64,000 nt of DNA, from positions 2,108,001 through 2,172,000 of the forward strand of contig NZ_CP023563.1 of NCBI RefSeq assembly GCF_002407185.1, written 5' to 3'. The stretch is from Brachybacterium vulturis (lineage in GTDB: Bacteria; Actinomycetota; Actinomycetes; Actinomycetales; Dermabacteraceae). The number at the start of each line of letters is the position of its first letter. Positions within the stretch are counted from its first letter, which is position 1. A program made the translations under genes and the position numbers. Below are positions 1 through 9,640 of the stretch, piece by piece. The notes below the pieces were generated by a model that was not told the origin of the DNA, did no database searches, and saw only the letters and a list, made by a program, of their open reading frames with translations.

Positions 1-1831
1 CCCAGGCGGCGAGCACCTCGACGATCCGCCGTCCCAGCACGTCCGGGACCTCGGAGTCGATCGGGCGGCCCTCCTCATCGGTGCGCAGCACCTGGCGCAG
101 CACCCCCGCCCAGCCGAGGTCCGAGGTGCGGGCCAGCGCCCGGCCCTCCTCGGCCCGCAGGGTGGCGGGGAGGTTCCCCCGGGGGACGTTCCCGTTCTCA
201 TCGAGCACCCCCAGCCGGTCCAGGCCCTGGGGCCACTGCGCCCGCGGGGCCACCGGCACGCCCACCCGGTCCAGCACCGCGGAGACCCGCTGCGCGGCGG
301 CGTCCTGCACTCCCTCGGCGTGTGCACCGAGCATGGGGTACCAGGGCCCGGCGCACACGTCGCAGCGGCCGCAGGGCGTCGCGGTGTCGTCATCGAGCTG
401 GCGGGCGAGGAACATCATCCGGCACTGCTGAGGATCCCCGGGCTGCAGCCGCTCGTACTCGAGCATCGCCTGCTGCTCCTCCCGGCGGGCCCGGGCGACG
501 TTCTCGTACCGCTGCCCGTCATAGGTCCACGGCGTCCCGGTCGCGATCCAGCCGCCCTTGACGTTCGCCGCCGCGCCGTCGACCGCGAGCACCTTCAGCA
601 GCAGCTCGAGCGCGGTGCGGCGCACGTCCACCCGGGCCTCCAGCGCCGGGGTGGACAGCGGTCGGTCCGCGGAGGCGAGGGCGTCCAGCACGGCGCCGGC
701 GCTGGCCTGCGAGGGCATGGAGGCGGTCGCGAAGTACTCCCAGATCGCGCGGTCCTCCCGCCCCGGGAGCAGCAGCACCTCCGCGGTGTCGGTGGCGCGC
801 CCGGCGCGCCCCACCTGCTGGTAGTAGGCCACCGGCGAGCTCGGCGCCCCCAGGTGGACCACGAAGCCCAGATCGGGTTTGTCGAAGCCCATGCCCAGCG
901 CGCTGGTCGCGGCCAGTGCTTTGACCTCGTTGTCCTTCAGCGCCTGTTCGAGCTCGGCGCGCTCCTCGGCATCGGTGCGCCCGGTGTAGGCGCGCACGCG
1001 TCGCTCCGGGCGGTCCAGCAGGGCGGCGAGGTCCTCGGCGGCGGAGACGGTGAGGGTGTAGATGATGCCCGAGCCGGGCAGCGCATCCAGCTGCTCCACC
1101 AGGTAGGTCAGCCGTTCCCGGTCATCGGGCAGGGAGAGGCAGCCCAGCCGCAGCGAGTCCCTGGTCAGAGCGCCGCGCAGGGTGAGCACGGGTGAGGCGC
1201 CGTCGCCGTGGACCCCCAGCTGCTCGGCGACGTCCTCCACCACGCGGGAGTTCGCCGTCGCGGTGGTCGCCAGCACCGGCACCTCGGGGCCGAGCTCGGC
1301 GACCAGGTCCCGCAGCCGGCGGTAGTCGGGACGGAAGTCGTGGCCCCAGTCGGAGATGCAGTGGGCCTCATCGATCACCAGCAGCCCGCAGCGCTGCACC
1401 AGGCGCGGCAGCTGCTCCTGGCGGAACCGAGGATTGACCAGCCGCTCGGGGGAGACCAGCAGCACGTCGATCTCGTCGCCGTCCAGCGCCTGCTCGATCC
1501 GGGCCCACTCGGTGGGATTCGCCGAGCTGATCGCCTCGGCCCGCACCCCGGCGCGTCGCGCGGCCGCCACCTGATCGCGCATCAGCGCGATCAGCGGGGA
1601 GATGATCAGCGCCGGTCCCGAGCCGCGACGTCGCTGCAGCAGAGCGGCCAGGAAGTACACCGCGGACTTGCCCCAGCCGGTGCGCTGGACCACCAGCACA
1701 CGGCGACGCTGCTCGACCAGCGCCGCGATCGCCTCGAACTGGCCGGCGTGGAAGGTCGCCTCGGCGCGGCCGGTCAGGGCACGCAGCGCCTCGAGCGCCT
1801 CGTCCTGCAGAGTGGGGGAGGTGGAGTCCAT
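1..1831 (-). CDS. RecQ-family ATP-dependent DNA helicase (3' part beyond left edge)
   Basis: Reads as one open frame from ATG at 1831 to the left edge, about 610 residues, with the C terminus missing. A superfamily 2 helicase core is visible: Walker A TGWGKS (residues 51-56), DEAH (157-160) followed by CISDWGHDFRP, and the QVGRAGR arginine-finger motif. A RecQ zinc-binding cysteine cluster (CRMMF...CGRCDVC) follows. RecQ enzymes unwind 3'-5' at forks and recombination intermediates. The start is chosen because a CACACT box lies 6 nt upstream of the ATG, as at several leaderless starts in this window. The product is clear; whether it is RecQ itself or a paralogue cannot be told from a partial gene. 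Confidence 0.9.
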   Translation of the reverse strand, partial: MDSTSPTLQDEALEALRALTGRAEATFHAGQFEAIAALVEQRRRVLVVQRTGWGKSAVYFLAALLQRRRGSGPALIISPLIALMRDQVAAARRAGVRAEAISSANPTEWARIEQALDGDEIDVLLVSPERLVNPRFRQEQLPRLVQRCGLLVIDEAHCISDWGHDFRPDYRRLRDLVAELGPEVPVLATTATANSRVVEDVAEQLGVHGDGASPVLTLRGALTRDSLRLGCLSLPDDRERLTYLVEQLDALPGSGIIYTLTVSAAEDLAALLDRPERRVRAYTGRTDAEERAELEQALKDNEVKALAATSALGMGFDKPDLGFVVHLGAPSSPVAYYQQVGRAGRATDTAEVLLLPGREDRAIWEYFATASMPSQASAGAVLDALASADRPLSTPALEARVDVRRTALELLLKVLAVDGAAANVKGGWIATGTPWTYDGQRYENVARARREEQQAMLEYERLQPGDPQQCRMMFLARQLDDDTATPCGRCDVCAGPWYPMLGAHAEGVQDAAAQRVSAVLDRVGVPVAPRAQWPQGLDRLGVLDENGNVPRGNLPATLRAEEGRALARTSDLGWAGVLRQVLRTDEEGRPIDSEVPDVLGRRIVEVLAAW

Positions 1832-1893
1832 GCCCCCAGTGTGGCAAGCCGGGCCGACGTCCGGGCGCGCGGGGCCTGGGACCCGCTCCGGGG

Positions 1894-2130
1894 TCAGGAC
1901 TGCGAGGGCGCCTCGTCCGCGCTCTCCGCGCTCCGCGCACCCTCGCTCGCGAGGCGGCGCAGCCGCTCCGAGGTCGACTCGTCGTCGTGCAGCGGATCCT
2001 CCTTGGTGGCCAGCGCCCGGCGCATCCGCGCCTCGAGCTCCTGGGCCTCGCGGAGCGCGGGATCCTCCGACTGCGGCTCCCCGTCCTGCGGGTCGTGGGC
2101 GTGATAGTCGATGTTCGGGTCGACGGACAT
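1894..2130 (-). CDS. Small acidic hypothetical protein (78 aa)
   Basis: A 78-residue hydrophilic, strongly charged protein with no membrane segment or cysteine. The C-terminal half (ARMRRALATKEDP...SERLRRLASEG) looks helical. A good ribosome site (GGAGGG) lies about 8 nt before the ATG, and GC-rich third positions support coding. It sits between the helicase (same strand, 62 nt downstream) and the divergent acetyltransferase. I do not recognise the family and assign no function. Confidence 0.6.
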   Translation of the reverse strand: MSVDPNIDYHAHDPQDGEPQSEDPALREAQELEARMRRALATKEDPLHDDESTSERLRRLASEGARSAESADEAPSQS

Positions 2131-2204
2131 GTCGAGGTCCCTCCGTGGTCGTTGAGGACATCGATTCTAGCGAGATCGACCGGCGAGCACACTCCTGCCC
2201 TCGG

Positions 2205-2210
2205 TAGGCT
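2205..2210 (+). promoter_or_regulatory. -10 box TAGGCT for leaderless GNAT gene
   Basis: TAGGCT ends 7 nt before the GTG at 2218, so transcription would begin at or next to the start codon. No Shine-Dalgarno sequence is present. This supports the GTG start over the upstream ATG at 1987, which lies inside the divergent gene. Confidence 0.6.
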
Positions 2211-2217
2211 CACCCGG

Positions 2218-3042
2218 GTGAACCGCCGCTCCCGCCGCCCCACCTCAGCCCCCGACCTGCGCCCCCTGACCGGCACCCGCCTCGCAGAGGCGCTGATCGC
2301 CGGCTGGCAGCCGCTGCAGCGTCTCGACACCGAGGGGTTCGCGATGCTGCGCTCGCGCGGGATCACCCGCCGGGCCCACAGCATCCTCGCGCTCGAGCCG
2401 CCCACCGCCGCGGAGGAGCTCGCCGCCGCCCTCGCCCGGGTGGAGTCGCTGGTCGCGATGGCGGGGGAGACCCCGACGCACCGCATCCTCGAGGGCATCA
2501 CCCCGCCCGCCCTGGAGACGCTGCTCGCCGAGCGCGGTGACGCGAGAACCGGCGCCAGCGAGATCCTCGAGCTGCCGCTGACCGGGACCCTGCCCCGGCC
2601 CCACCCGTCGGCCGTGATCTCCACCGGCGCCCTGGACGAGGAATGGTTCGAGGCGGCCTGGCGCCTGGCCCCTCGCGAGGGCGAGCACTCCCGGGAGACG
2701 CTGCACGACATCCTCGCCGGCACACCCGCGATCCAGGTCCGCCTCCCCGCCGGTGAGACGGCGGACGCCGCCGTCGGCCGCGCCGCCCTGGTCAGTGCGG
2801 GCAAGGAGACCCTGGTGGTGATGAACATGATCGCTGTGGACCCCACCGAGCGTCGTCGCGGGCTCGGCCGGTCCCTGTCCACCACCCTGCTCGCGCTCGC
2901 CGCCGTCCAGGGCGCGCGCCGCGCACTGCTCGAGGTCGAGGTCGAGAACACCCCCGCACGCACCCTCTATCGGAGCCTCGGCTTCCGCCGCATCGGCGGC
3001 TACCACTACCGGGTGCACACCGCGCCCGCTTCCGCGGCCTAG
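2218..3042 (+). CDS. GNAT-family N-acetyltransferase (274 aa)
   Basis: The C-terminal half carries a GNAT fold: MNMIAVDPTERRRGLG (about residues 202-217) is the acetyl-CoA-binding motif A, followed by a helix and the ENTPARTLYRSLGFRRIGGYHYR motif B. The N-terminal half (about 150 residues) resembles the N-terminal domain of two-part GNAT proteins and has no clear catalytic motif. The substrate is unknown. The open frame extends upstream to 1987, but that part overlaps the divergent small gene and is rejected. It ends in the TAG that also forms the -10 box of gatC. Confidence 0.85.
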   Translation: MNRRSRRPTSAPDLRPLTGTRLAEALIAGWQPLQRLDTEGFAMLRSRGITRRAHSILALEPPTAAEELAAALARVESLVAMAGETPTHRILEGITPPALETLLAERGDARTGASEILELPLTGTLPRPHPSAVISTGALDEEWFEAAWRLAPREGEHSRETLHDILAGTPAIQVRLPAGETADAAVGRAALVSAGKETLVVMNMIAVDPTERRRGLGRSLSTTLLALAAVQGARRALLEVEVENTPARTLYRSLGFRRIGGYHYRVHTAPASAA

Positions 3043-3045
3043 AAT
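3040..3045 (+). promoter_or_regulatory. -10 box TAGAAT for gatC
   Basis: TAGAAT ends 7 nt before the ATG at 3053. Its first three bases are the stop codon of the upstream acetyltransferase. This predicts a leaderless gatCAB mRNA and argues against the alternative ATG at 3044, which lies within the box. Confidence 0.6.
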
Positions 3046-3052
3046 GACCCTC

Positions 3053-3349
3053 ATGCCTTCGATCGGACGAGATGACGTCGCACGCCTCGCCGACCTCGCA
3101 CGGATCCAGCTCACCGATGAGGAGATCGACCGCTTCGCCGGCGAGTTCGACTCCATCATGGACGCTGTCGCCTCCGTCTCCGAGGTCGCCTCCGAGGATG
3201 TTCCCGCGACGTCCCACCCCATTGCCATGACCAACGTCTTCCGCGAGGACGTCGTCGAGACCACGCTGACCCAGGAGCAGGCGCTCGCCGGCGCTCCTGA
3301 GGCGCAGGACGGCCGCTTCGCCGTCCCGCAGATCCTCGGGGAGGAGTGA
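3053..3349 (+). CDS. gatC: Asp/Glu-tRNA amidotransferase subunit C (98 aa)
   Basis: GatC is the small stabilising subunit that clamps GatA to GatB in the tRNA-dependent amidotransferase. The usual pattern is present: [29 protein letters not shown] near the N terminus and a C-terminal FREDVV...[15 protein letters not shown] segment. Length is normal for the family. An ATG at 3044 would add three residues, but 3053 fits the TAGAAT -10 box. It is the first gene of the gatC-gatA-gatB operon, 4 nt before gatA. Confidence 0.95.
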   Translation: MPSIGRDDVARLADLARIQLTDEEIDRFAGEFDSIMDAVASVSEVASEDVPATSHPIAMTNVFREDVVETTLTQEQALAGAPEAQDGRFAVPQILGEE

Positions 3350-3353
3350 CCTG

Positions 3354-4874
3354 ATGGACCACGCACCGCAGAACGACATCATCCGCACCAGCGCCGCCGC
3401 CCAGGCCGCCGCGCTGCGTGCCGGGGAGACCTCCTCCGAGGAGCTCACCCGCGCCCATCTGGACCGGATCGCGGCCGTCGACGGCGACCTGAACGCCTTC
3501 CTCCACGTCGATACCGACGCGGCCCTCGCCACCGCACAGGACATCGACTCCCGCCGCGCCGCCGGTGAGGAGCTGCACGCCCTCGCCGGCGTGCCCATCG
3601 CCGTCAAGGACATCGTGGTCACCGAGGGCCAGCCCACCACCGCGGGCTCGAAGATGCTCGAGGGATGGATCCCGCCCTACGACGCGACCCTGGTGCAGAA
3701 GCTCCGGGCCGCGGGCCTGCCGATCCTCGGCAAGACCAACATGGACGAGTTCGCGATGGGCTCCTCGACCGAGTCCAGCGCCTACGGCCCCACCCGCAAC
3801 CCCTGGGACCGCGACCGGATCCCCGGCGGCTCGGGCGGCGGCTCCGCCGCGGCCGTCGGCTCCTTCGAGGCGCCGCTCGCGATCGGCACCGACACCGGCG
3901 GCTCGATCCGCCAGCCCGGCGCCGTCACCGGCACCGTCGGCGTGAAGCCCACCTACGGATCCGTCTCCCGCTACGGGCTGATCGCCATGGCCAGCTCGCT
4001 GGATCAGGCAGGCCCCGTCACCCGGACGGTCGAGGACTCCGCGATGCTGCACGAGCTCATCGCCGGCCACGACCCGCATGACTCGACCTCGCTGACCGAC
4101 CCCGTCGGCGCCTTCACCCGGGCGGCCCGCGCCCAGGACGTCACGGGCCTGCGCGTGGGCGTCATCGAGGAGCTCGAGGGCGAGGGCTTCGCCCCCGAGG
4201 TCCGGGCCCGCTTCACCGAGTCGCTCGCCCAGCTCGAGCGCGCCGGCGCCGAGATCGTGCGCGTCTCCTGCCCGAACTTCACCTACGCGCTGGGCGCCTA
4301 CTACCTGATCATGCCGTCGGAGGCCTCGAGCAACCTCGCGAAGTTCGACGGCATGCGCTTCGGCCTGCGCGTGGTCCCGGAGGATCACCCCACGGCGGAG
4401 AACGTCATGAAGGCCACCCGCGGCGCCGGCTTCGGCGACGAGGTCAAGCGCCGCATCCTGCTGGGCACCTACGCCCTCTCGGCCGGCTACTACGACGCCT
4501 ACTACGGCAGTGCCCAGAAGGTCCGCACCCTGGTGCAGCGCGACTTCACCGCCGCCTTCGAGCAGGTCGACGTGCTCGCCTCGCCGACCGCGCCGACCGT
4601 CGCTTTCCGCCTCGGCGAGCAGGTCGACGATCCCACCGCGATGTACATGAACGACATCGCCACCATCCCCGCCAACCTCGCGGGCGTGCCGGGCATCTCG
4701 CTGCCCAGCGGCCTCGCCGAGGACGGCCTGCCCGCCGGCATCCAGTTCCTCGCCCCCGCCCGGGCCGACGAGCGGCTGTACCGGGTGGGCGGCGCCCTGG
4801 AGGCGCTGCTCGAAGACGCCTGGGGCGGACCGCTGCTGGCGAAGGCCCCCGAGCTCACCGGAGGAGCGCACTGA
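3354..4874 (+). CDS. gatA: Asp/Glu-tRNA amidotransferase subunit A (506 aa)
   Basis: The glutaminase subunit releases ammonia from glutamine and passes it to GatB for conversion of Glu-tRNA(Gln) to Gln-tRNA(Gln). The amidase-signature triad is complete: Lys85 (AVKD), cis-Ser160 in the glycine-rich GGSGGGS loop, and nucleophile Ser184 in DTGGSIRQP. The second serine of the common GGSSGGS form is Gly here, but the catalytic serine is kept. Length is normal. The stop codon overlaps the gatB start by one base, indicating coupling. Confidence 0.97.
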   Translation: MDHAPQNDIIRTSAAAQAAALRAGETSSEELTRAHLDRIAAVDGDLNAFLHVDTDAALATAQDIDSRRAAGEELHALAGVPIAVKDIVVTEGQPTTAGSKMLEGWIPPYDATLVQKLRAAGLPILGKTNMDEFAMGSSTESSAYGPTRNPWDRDRIPGGSGGGSAAAVGSFEAPLAIGTDTGGSIRQPGAVTGTVGVKPTYGSVSRYGLIAMASSLDQAGPVTRTVEDSAMLHELIAGHDPHDSTSLTDPVGAFTRAARAQDVTGLRVGVIEELEGEGFAPEVRARFTESLAQLERAGAEIVRVSCPNFTYALGAYYLIMPSEASSNLAKFDGMRFGLRVVPEDHPTAENVMKATRGAGFGDEVKRRILLGTYALSAGYYDAYYGSAQKVRTLVQRDFTAAFEQVDVLASPTAPTVAFRLGEQVDDPTAMYMNDIATIPANLAGVPGISLPSGLAEDGLPAGIQFLAPARADERLYRVGGALEALLEDAWGGPLLAKAPELTGGAH

Positions 4875-6385
4875 TGACTGCCACGGACATCGACCTCGTC
4901 GACTACGAGGACGCGATCGACCGCTTTGACCCGGTGCTCGGCATCGAGGTGCACGTCGAGCTGGGCACCGCCACCAAGATGTTCGACGGCGCGCCGAACA
5001 TCTTCGCCGCGGAGCCGAACACCGCGATCACGCCCACCTCGCTGGGTCTGCCCGGCTCGCTGCCGGTGGTCAACGGCAAGGCCGTCGAGTACGCGATCCG
5101 GATCGGCCTGGCGCTGAACTGCTCGATCGCCGAGACCTGCCGCTTCGCGCGCAAGCAGTACTTCTACCCGGACCTGACCAAGAACTTCCAGACCTCGCAG
5201 TACGACGAGCCCATCGCCTACGAGGGCTGGGTCGACGTCGAGCTGGAGGACGGGGAGATCATCCGGGTCGAGATCGAGCGTGCCCACATGGAGGAGGACG
5301 CCGGCAAGAACACCCACGTCGGCGGCGCCACCGGACGGATCCACGGCGCGACCCACTCCCAGGTCGACTACAACCGCGCCGGGGTGCCGCTGGTCGAGAT
5401 CGTCACCAAGCCGATCCCGGACACCAAGGGGCGGGCCCCCGAGGTGGCCGCGGCCTATGTGCGCACCCTGCGCGACATCTTCCGGGCGCTGGACGTCTCC
5501 GAGGCGAAGATGGAGCGCGGCAACGTGCGCGCCGACATCAACGTCTCCCTGCGCGAGAACGCCCGCTCGCCGCTGGGGACCCGCACCGAGACCAAGAACG
5601 TGAACTCGTTCCGCTCGATCGAGCGCACCGTGCGCTTCGAGATCTCCCGCCAGGCGGGGGTGCTCGATGCCGGGCAGACGATCATCCAGGAGACCCGTCA
5701 CTTCCACGAGGACACCGGCGGCACCTCCTCGGGCCGTCCGAAGTCCGACGCGGAGGACTACCGCTACTTCCCCGAGCCCGATCTGGTGCCGGTGGCCCCG
5801 AGCCGGGAGTGGGTCGAGGAGATCCGCGCCTCCCTGCCGGAGCTGCCCGCGGCCCGTCGTCGCCGGCTGCGGGGCGAGTGGGGCTTCAGCGATCTCGAGA
5901 TGAGGGACGTCGTCAACGCCGACGCCCTCGACCTCATCGAGGCCACCGTCGCCGCCGGCGCCTCCGCTCAGAGCGCCCGCAAGTGGTGGATGGGCGAGCT
6001 GGCCCGCATCGCGAAGGACCGCGACACCGAGCTCACCGCGCTCGCGGTCACACCCGCCCAGGTCGCCGAGCTGCAGGGCCTGGTGGACGGCACGCAGATC
6101 AACGACAAGATCGCCAAGCAGGTGCTGACCAAGATCCTCGACGGCGGCGGAGATCCCACCGCGATCGTCGAGTCCGAGGGGCTCGCAGTGGTCTCCGACG
6201 ACTCGGTGCTCACCGGTGCCGTCGACCAGGCGATCGCCGACAACCCCGACGTGGTCGCCAAGATCCAGGGCGGCAAGGTCCAGGCCATCGGCGCCCTCAT
6301 CGGCCCGATCATGAAGGCCACCCGCGGGCAGGCCGACGCCGGCCGGGTGCGCGAGATCATCATGGACAAGCTCGGCGTGAGCTGA
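4874..6385 (+). CDS. gatB: Asp/Glu-tRNA amidotransferase subunit B (503 aa)
   Basis: GatB is the kinase/transamidase subunit that binds the misacylated tRNA. The N-terminal cradle begins [15 protein letters not shown], with the family motifs [28 protein letters not shown] and [16 protein letters not shown]. The C-terminal YqeY-like tail (from about residue 350) ends in the usual [14 protein letters not shown]. Third gene of the operon, ending 35 nt before a strong hairpin terminator. With gltX and the tRNA genes at 35-37 kb it completes an indirect Gln-tRNA(Gln) pathway. Confidence 0.97.
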   Translation: MTATDIDLVDYEDAIDRFDPVLGIEVHVELGTATKMFDGAPNIFAAEPNTAITPTSLGLPGSLPVVNGKAVEYAIRIGLALNCSIAETCRFARKQYFYPDLTKNFQTSQYDEPIAYEGWVDVELEDGEIIRVEIERAHMEEDAGKNTHVGGATGRIHGATHSQVDYNRAGVPLVEIVTKPIPDTKGRAPEVAAAYVRTLRDIFRALDVSEAKMERGNVRADINVSLRENARSPLGTRTETKNVNSFRSIERTVRFEISRQAGVLDAGQTIIQETRHFHEDTGGTSSGRPKSDAEDYRYFPEPDLVPVAPSREWVEEIRASLPELPAARRRRLRGEWGFSDLEMRDVVNADALDLIEATVAAGASAQSARKWWMGELARIAKDRDTELTALAVTPAQVAELQGLVDGTQINDKIAKQVLTKILDGGGDPTAIVESEGLAVVSDDSVLTGAVDQAIADNPDVVAKIQGGKVQAIGALIGPIMKATRGQADAGRVREIIMDKLGVS

Positions 6386-6419
6386 GCCCGGGCGGAGAGA
6401 TCGCACGCCACCGGAGCAC

Positions 6420-6464
6420 AGGAGCGCCCGGGTGCAGCCTCACGAGGCGGCCCCGGGCGCTCCT
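6420..6464. terminator. Strong hairpin terminator between gatB and the convergent regulator gene
   Basis: A 13-bp perfect stem (AGGAGCGCCCGGG at 6420-6432 with its complement at 6452-6464) and a 19-nt loop. There is no long T-run, as is usual in high-GC actinobacteria. The symmetrical stem lies between convergent genes and could serve both strands. Confidence 0.75.
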
Positions 6465-6535
6465 GTCTTCGCAGATCTGCTCTGGCTGCCGCGTGATCCA
6501 CGGACTCGGCGCAACCCGCGCTGTTCTCTGCGGGG

Positions 6536-7366
6536 CTAGTTCTCCAGGAGCCGCGCCGCCGCAGCGCGGGTGTCGCTCTCGGGAAGCGGGAGGTAGGAGA
6601 CGACGTGCAGATCGGGGGCGTCCTGCGGCACGATGTTGACCTGCTCGAACACGAGCTTGCCCGCGGACGGGTGCAGGAACTCGCGGCGCCGTGACGCGAA
6701 GCGCTCCACCTCATGGGCGTCCCAGGCGCGGGAGAACTCCTCGCTCTCGGCGCGCAGATGCCCCACCAGGCGCACATGCTGCGGCCCGCCGGCGCGGCCG
6801 CCGGCCTCGGAACGGTACTCGGCCAGGAACTGCCTGCTGGTGTGCTCCCAGTCGGGGAGCATCGAGCGCACCCACGGGTCGGTGAAGATGAACTGCAGCA
6901 GGTTCCGCTGGCTCGCTGCCGCCTCCCGGACCGCGGGGAACAGTCCCTCGTAGGCGCGGTTCCAGGCAGCGATGTCCCAGTGCGGCGTGAGCGCGAAGGC
7001 CGGAGCGGGGTCGAGGGCGTCGAGCAGATGCTGCACGTGCGCGGGGACCGGCGCGGGCTCCGCGAGCACCGGGCGCGGAGGAGGGGTGAATCCTGCCAGG
7101 CCCAGCGCGTAGTCGTGCTCCGGCTCGGTCAGGCGCAGATTCACGGCGATCGCGTCGATCACCTGGCGCGAGGGATTGATGTCCCGACCCTGCTCGAGCC
7201 ATGTGTACCAGGTGACGCTCACCCCGGAGAGGAAGGCGATCTCTTCTCGGCGGAGGCCTTCGGTGCGCTTGCGACCGAGCGGCGGGAGGTCGTAGTCGGC
7301 CCGCAGAGCTCCGTTGCGGCGTCGTCGCAGGAAGGTGCCGAGCTCGGTGCGGGGTCCGTCTGTCAT
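6536..7366 (-). CDS. XRE-family transcriptional regulator with MmyB-like C-terminal domain (276 aa)
   Basis: The N-terminal helix-turn-helix covers about residues 9-75 ([11 protein letters not shown]...[30 protein letters not shown], the hallmark of the MmyB-type subgroup). The C-terminal ligand-binding domain follows ([13 protein letters not shown]...[14 protein letters not shown]...[20 protein letters not shown]). Such proteins usually repress a divergent oxidoreductase. Here the divergent gene is ilvD and no short-chain dehydrogenase is adjacent. Start ATG 7366 has a GGAGAGG ribosome site; a longer frame to 7732 overlaps ilvD and is rejected. Two ACTA-type repeats lie in its promoter. Confidence 0.92.
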   Translation of the reverse strand: MTDGPRTELGTFLRRRRNGALRADYDLPPLGRKRTEGLRREEIAFLSGVSVTWYTWLEQGRDINPSRQVIDAIAVNLRLTEPEHDYALGLAGFTPPPRPVLAEPAPVPAHVQHLLDALDPAPAFALTPHWDIAAWNRAYEGLFPAVREAAASQRNLLQFIFTDPWVRSMLPDWEHTSRQFLAEYRSEAGGRAGGPQHVRLVGHLRAESEEFSRAWDAHEVERFASRRREFLHPSAGKLVFEQVNIVPQDAPDLHVVSYLPLPESDTRAAAARLLEN

Positions 7367-7415
7367 GCTGCCTCTCCGCCGGGGGTCGTGGGCGCCGTGC
7401 GGTCCCGGCGTGAAA

Positions 7416-7440
7416 ACTATCAGTTCCACCACTAGTAGTG
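7416..7440. promoter_or_regulatory. Tandem ACTA...AGT operator-like repeats
   Basis: ACTATCAGT (7416-7424) and ACTAGTAGT (7431-7439) are two similar sites 15 bp apart start to start. The second lies within a perfect odd palindrome, CACTA-G-TAGTG (7430-7440). They sit 50-74 bp upstream of the MmyB-like gene and 44-69 bp upstream of ilvD, so autoregulation is likely and control of ilvD is possible. Confidence 0.5.
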
Positions 7441-7484
7441 ACGGCGTCTTGGTGCCGGAGTGCGGAAGGTGGTCAGATATCCGT

Positions 7485-9317
7485 ATGGTCCAGCTCCGCT
7501 CCCGCACCTCCACCCACGGCCGCAACATGGCAGGCGCCCGCGCCCTCTGGCGCGCCACCGGCATGAAGAGCGGCGACTTCGGGAAACCGATCATCGCGAT
7601 CGCGAACTCGTACACCCAGTTCGTGCCCGGCCACGTCCACCTCAAGAACATGGGGGACCTGGTCGCCGGCGCGATCGCGGAGGCCGGCGGAGTCTCCAAG
7701 GAGTTCAACACCATCGCCGTGGATGACGGCATCGCGATGGGCCACGGCGGGATGCTCTACTCGCTGCCCAGCCGCGACCTCATCGCCGACTCGATCGAGT
7801 ACATGGTCAATGCCCACACCGCGGACGCGCTGGTGTGCATCTCCAACTGCGACAAGATCACCCCCGGGCACATGATGGCCGCGATGCGCCTGAACATCCC
7901 CGTCGTCTTCGTCTCGGGAGGCCCCTCGGAGTCCGGCAAACCGATCGAGGGCGTCACCGAGCACCGCATCGACCTGGTCGATGCCATGGCGCTCAGCGCA
8001 GACGACTCGATCACCGACGCGCAGCTCGCCGAGGTCGAGGAGAACGCCTGCCCCACCTGCGGCTCCTGCTCGGGGATGTTCACCGCGAACTCGATGAACT
8101 GCCTCACCGAGGTGCTGGGCCTGTCCCTGCCGGGCAACGGCACCACGCTGGCCACCCACGCCTTCCGCAAGGAGCTCTTCCTCGAGGCCGGGCGGACGAT
8201 CGTCGAGCTCGCGAAGCGCTACTACGAGGACGAGGACGAGTCGGTGCTGCCGCGCTCGATCGCCACCCGGGCCGCCTTCGGGAACGCCATGGCGATGGAC
8301 GTGGCGATGGGCGGCTCGACCAACACCATCCTGCACATCCTCGCCGTCGCGATCGAGGGCGGGGTCGACTTCACCCTGGATGACATCGATCGCATCTCAC
8401 GACTGGTGCCCACCCTGTCCAAGGTCGCCCCCAACGGCACCGCACACGTCGAGGACGTCCACCGCGCCGGCGGCATCCCCGCGATCCTCGGTGAGCTGGA
8501 CCGCGCCGGCCTGCTGGACCACACCATCCACACCGTGCACTCCCCGGACCTGTCCAGCTGGCTCGCCGAGTGGGACATCCGCGGCGGCACGGCCTCGAAG
8601 AAGGCCGAGGCCCTGTTCCATGCCGCGCCCGGAGGGGTGCGCACCACCCAGGCCTTCTCCACCACGAACACCTGGGACGAGCTGGACACCGACGGCGAGG
8701 AGGGGGTGGTCCGCTCCGTCCCGCACGCCTACACCAAGGACGGCGGGCTCGCGGTGCTGAAGGGCAACCTGGCCCGGGACGGCGCCGTCTTCAAGACGGC
8801 GGGGATCACCGAGGACCTCTTCCACTTCGAGGGCACCGCAGTGGTCTGCGACTCCCAGGAGGAGGCGGTCCAGAAGATCCTGGACAAGACCGTGAAGGCC
8901 GGGGACGTGGTGGTGATCCGCTTCGAGGGCCCCCAGGGCGGTCCCGGCATGCAGGAGATGCTCTACCCCACCTCCTTCCTCAAGGGCCGCGGGCTGGGCA
9001 GGACCTGCGCGCTGATCACCGATGGCCGCTTCTCGGGCGGCACCAGCGGCGTCTCCATCGGCCACATCTCCCCGGAGGCCGCCGAGGGCGGGCTGATCGG
9101 CCTGATCGAGGACGGCGACCGCATCATCATGGATGTCGACAAGCGCCTGCTCGAGCTCGACGTGCCCGAGGCGGAGATCGAGCGCCGGCGCGCGGCGAAG
9201 GGCCCGCTGCCCTGGCGCCCCGCGCATCGCGAGCGCCAGGTCTCCCAGGCCCTGAAGGTCTACGCGCACCTGGTGCGCTCGGCCACCTACGGCGCCACCC
9301 GTCGGCCGCTGGACTGA
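7485..9317 (+). CDS. ilvD: Dihydroxy-acid dehydratase (610 aa)
   Basis: Dehydrates 2,3-dihydroxy-isovalerate and 2,3-dihydroxy-3-methylvalerate to the keto acids for valine and isoleucine. Motifs: [13 protein letters not shown], cluster cysteine Cys122 in [10 protein letters not shown], and [17 protein letters not shown] (Cys189, Cys192, Cys195). Together with the catalytic-region [19 protein letters not shown] these match the long E. coli-type, oxygen-sensitive [4Fe-4S] form rather than the shorter [2Fe-2S] form. The ATG at 7485 matches the family N terminus; longer starts from 7314 overlap the divergent regulator. Only a poorly spaced GGAAGG is seen upstream, so the translation signal is weak. 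Confidence 0.97.
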   Translation: MVQLRSRTSTHGRNMAGARALWRATGMKSGDFGKPIIAIANSYTQFVPGHVHLKNMGDLVAGAIAEAGGVSKEFNTIAVDDGIAMGHGGMLYSLPSRDLIADSIEYMVNAHTADALVCISNCDKITPGHMMAAMRLNIPVVFVSGGPSESGKPIEGVTEHRIDLVDAMALSADDSITDAQLAEVEENACPTCGSCSGMFTANSMNCLTEVLGLSLPGNGTTLATHAFRKELFLEAGRTIVELAKRYYEDEDESVLPRSIATRAAFGNAMAMDVAMGGSTNTILHILAVAIEGGVDFTLDDIDRISRLVPTLSKVAPNGTAHVEDVHRAGGIPAILGELDRAGLLDHTIHTVHSPDLSSWLAEWDIRGGTASKKAEALFHAAPGGVRTTQAFSTTNTWDELDTDGEEGVVRSVPHAYTKDGGLAVLKGNLARDGAVFKTAGITEDLFHFEGTAVVCDSQEEAVQKILDKTVKAGDVVVIRFEGPQGGPGMQEMLYPTSFLKGRGLGRTCALITDGRFSGGTSGVSIGHISPEAAEGGLIGLIEDGDRIIMDVDKRLLELDVPEAEIERRRAAKGPLPWRPAHRERQVSQALKVYAHLVRSATYGATRRPLD

Positions 9318-9435
9318 CGATGACCGCCGGCCCGCACCGCGGCGCCCGTCCCTTCCGCGGACCGGGCGCCGCGGCATGCCCGCGGTCGACGACGTCCGCA
9401 TGGTGGACTCGACGGGCGTTCGTGCAGGGGCGGGC

Positions 9436-9441
9436 TATGGT
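9436..9441 (+). promoter_or_regulatory. -10 box TATGGT of the ilvB leader
   Basis: TATGGT ends 6 nt before the ATG of the leader peptide (9448), placing the transcription start on that ATG. No clear -35 hexamer at standard spacing is visible. Confidence 0.55.
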
Positions 9442-9447
9442 GAGGTC

Positions 9448-9486
9448 ATGCACACGACGATTCTCGTAGTTCCCGAGCGCGGCTGA
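9448..9486 (+). CDS. ilvBNC attenuation leader peptide MHTTILVVPERG (12 aa)
   Basis: A 12-residue ORF with consecutive Ile-Leu-Val-Val codons (ATT CTC GTA GTT), ending 31 nt before a hairpin with a T5 tail and 154 nt before ilvB. Regulatory codons for exactly the three pathway products in front of a terminator are the hallmark of ribosome-mediated attenuation of ilvB in actinobacteria. ATT and GTA are rare codons in this GC-rich genome, which would increase stalling. The peptide probably has no function after synthesis. Confidence 0.85.
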   Translation: MHTTILVVPERG

Positions 9487-9517
9487 CGCCCGTTCGTTCC
9501 ACGAGCACGTCACCCGC

Positions 9518-9551
9518 GCCCCTCCCTGAGCCCCAGGCGGAGGGGCTTTTT
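9518..9551 (+). terminator. ilvB attenuator terminator hairpin
   Basis: GCCCCTCC (9518-9525) pairs perfectly with GGAGGGGC (9539-9546) around a 13-nt loop, directly followed by TTTTT (9547-9551). It is one of very few hairpins here with a true T-run. It lies between the leader peptide and ilvB, as required for an attenuator. Confidence 0.88.
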
Positions 9552-9640
9552 CGTGCCCCGGCCGGGTCACGGGAGGCAGGGGAGGGGAAGACCCGCAGTG
9601 CACCGCCATGACCACCGTCCGAGACGACGAAGGAGTTCCG

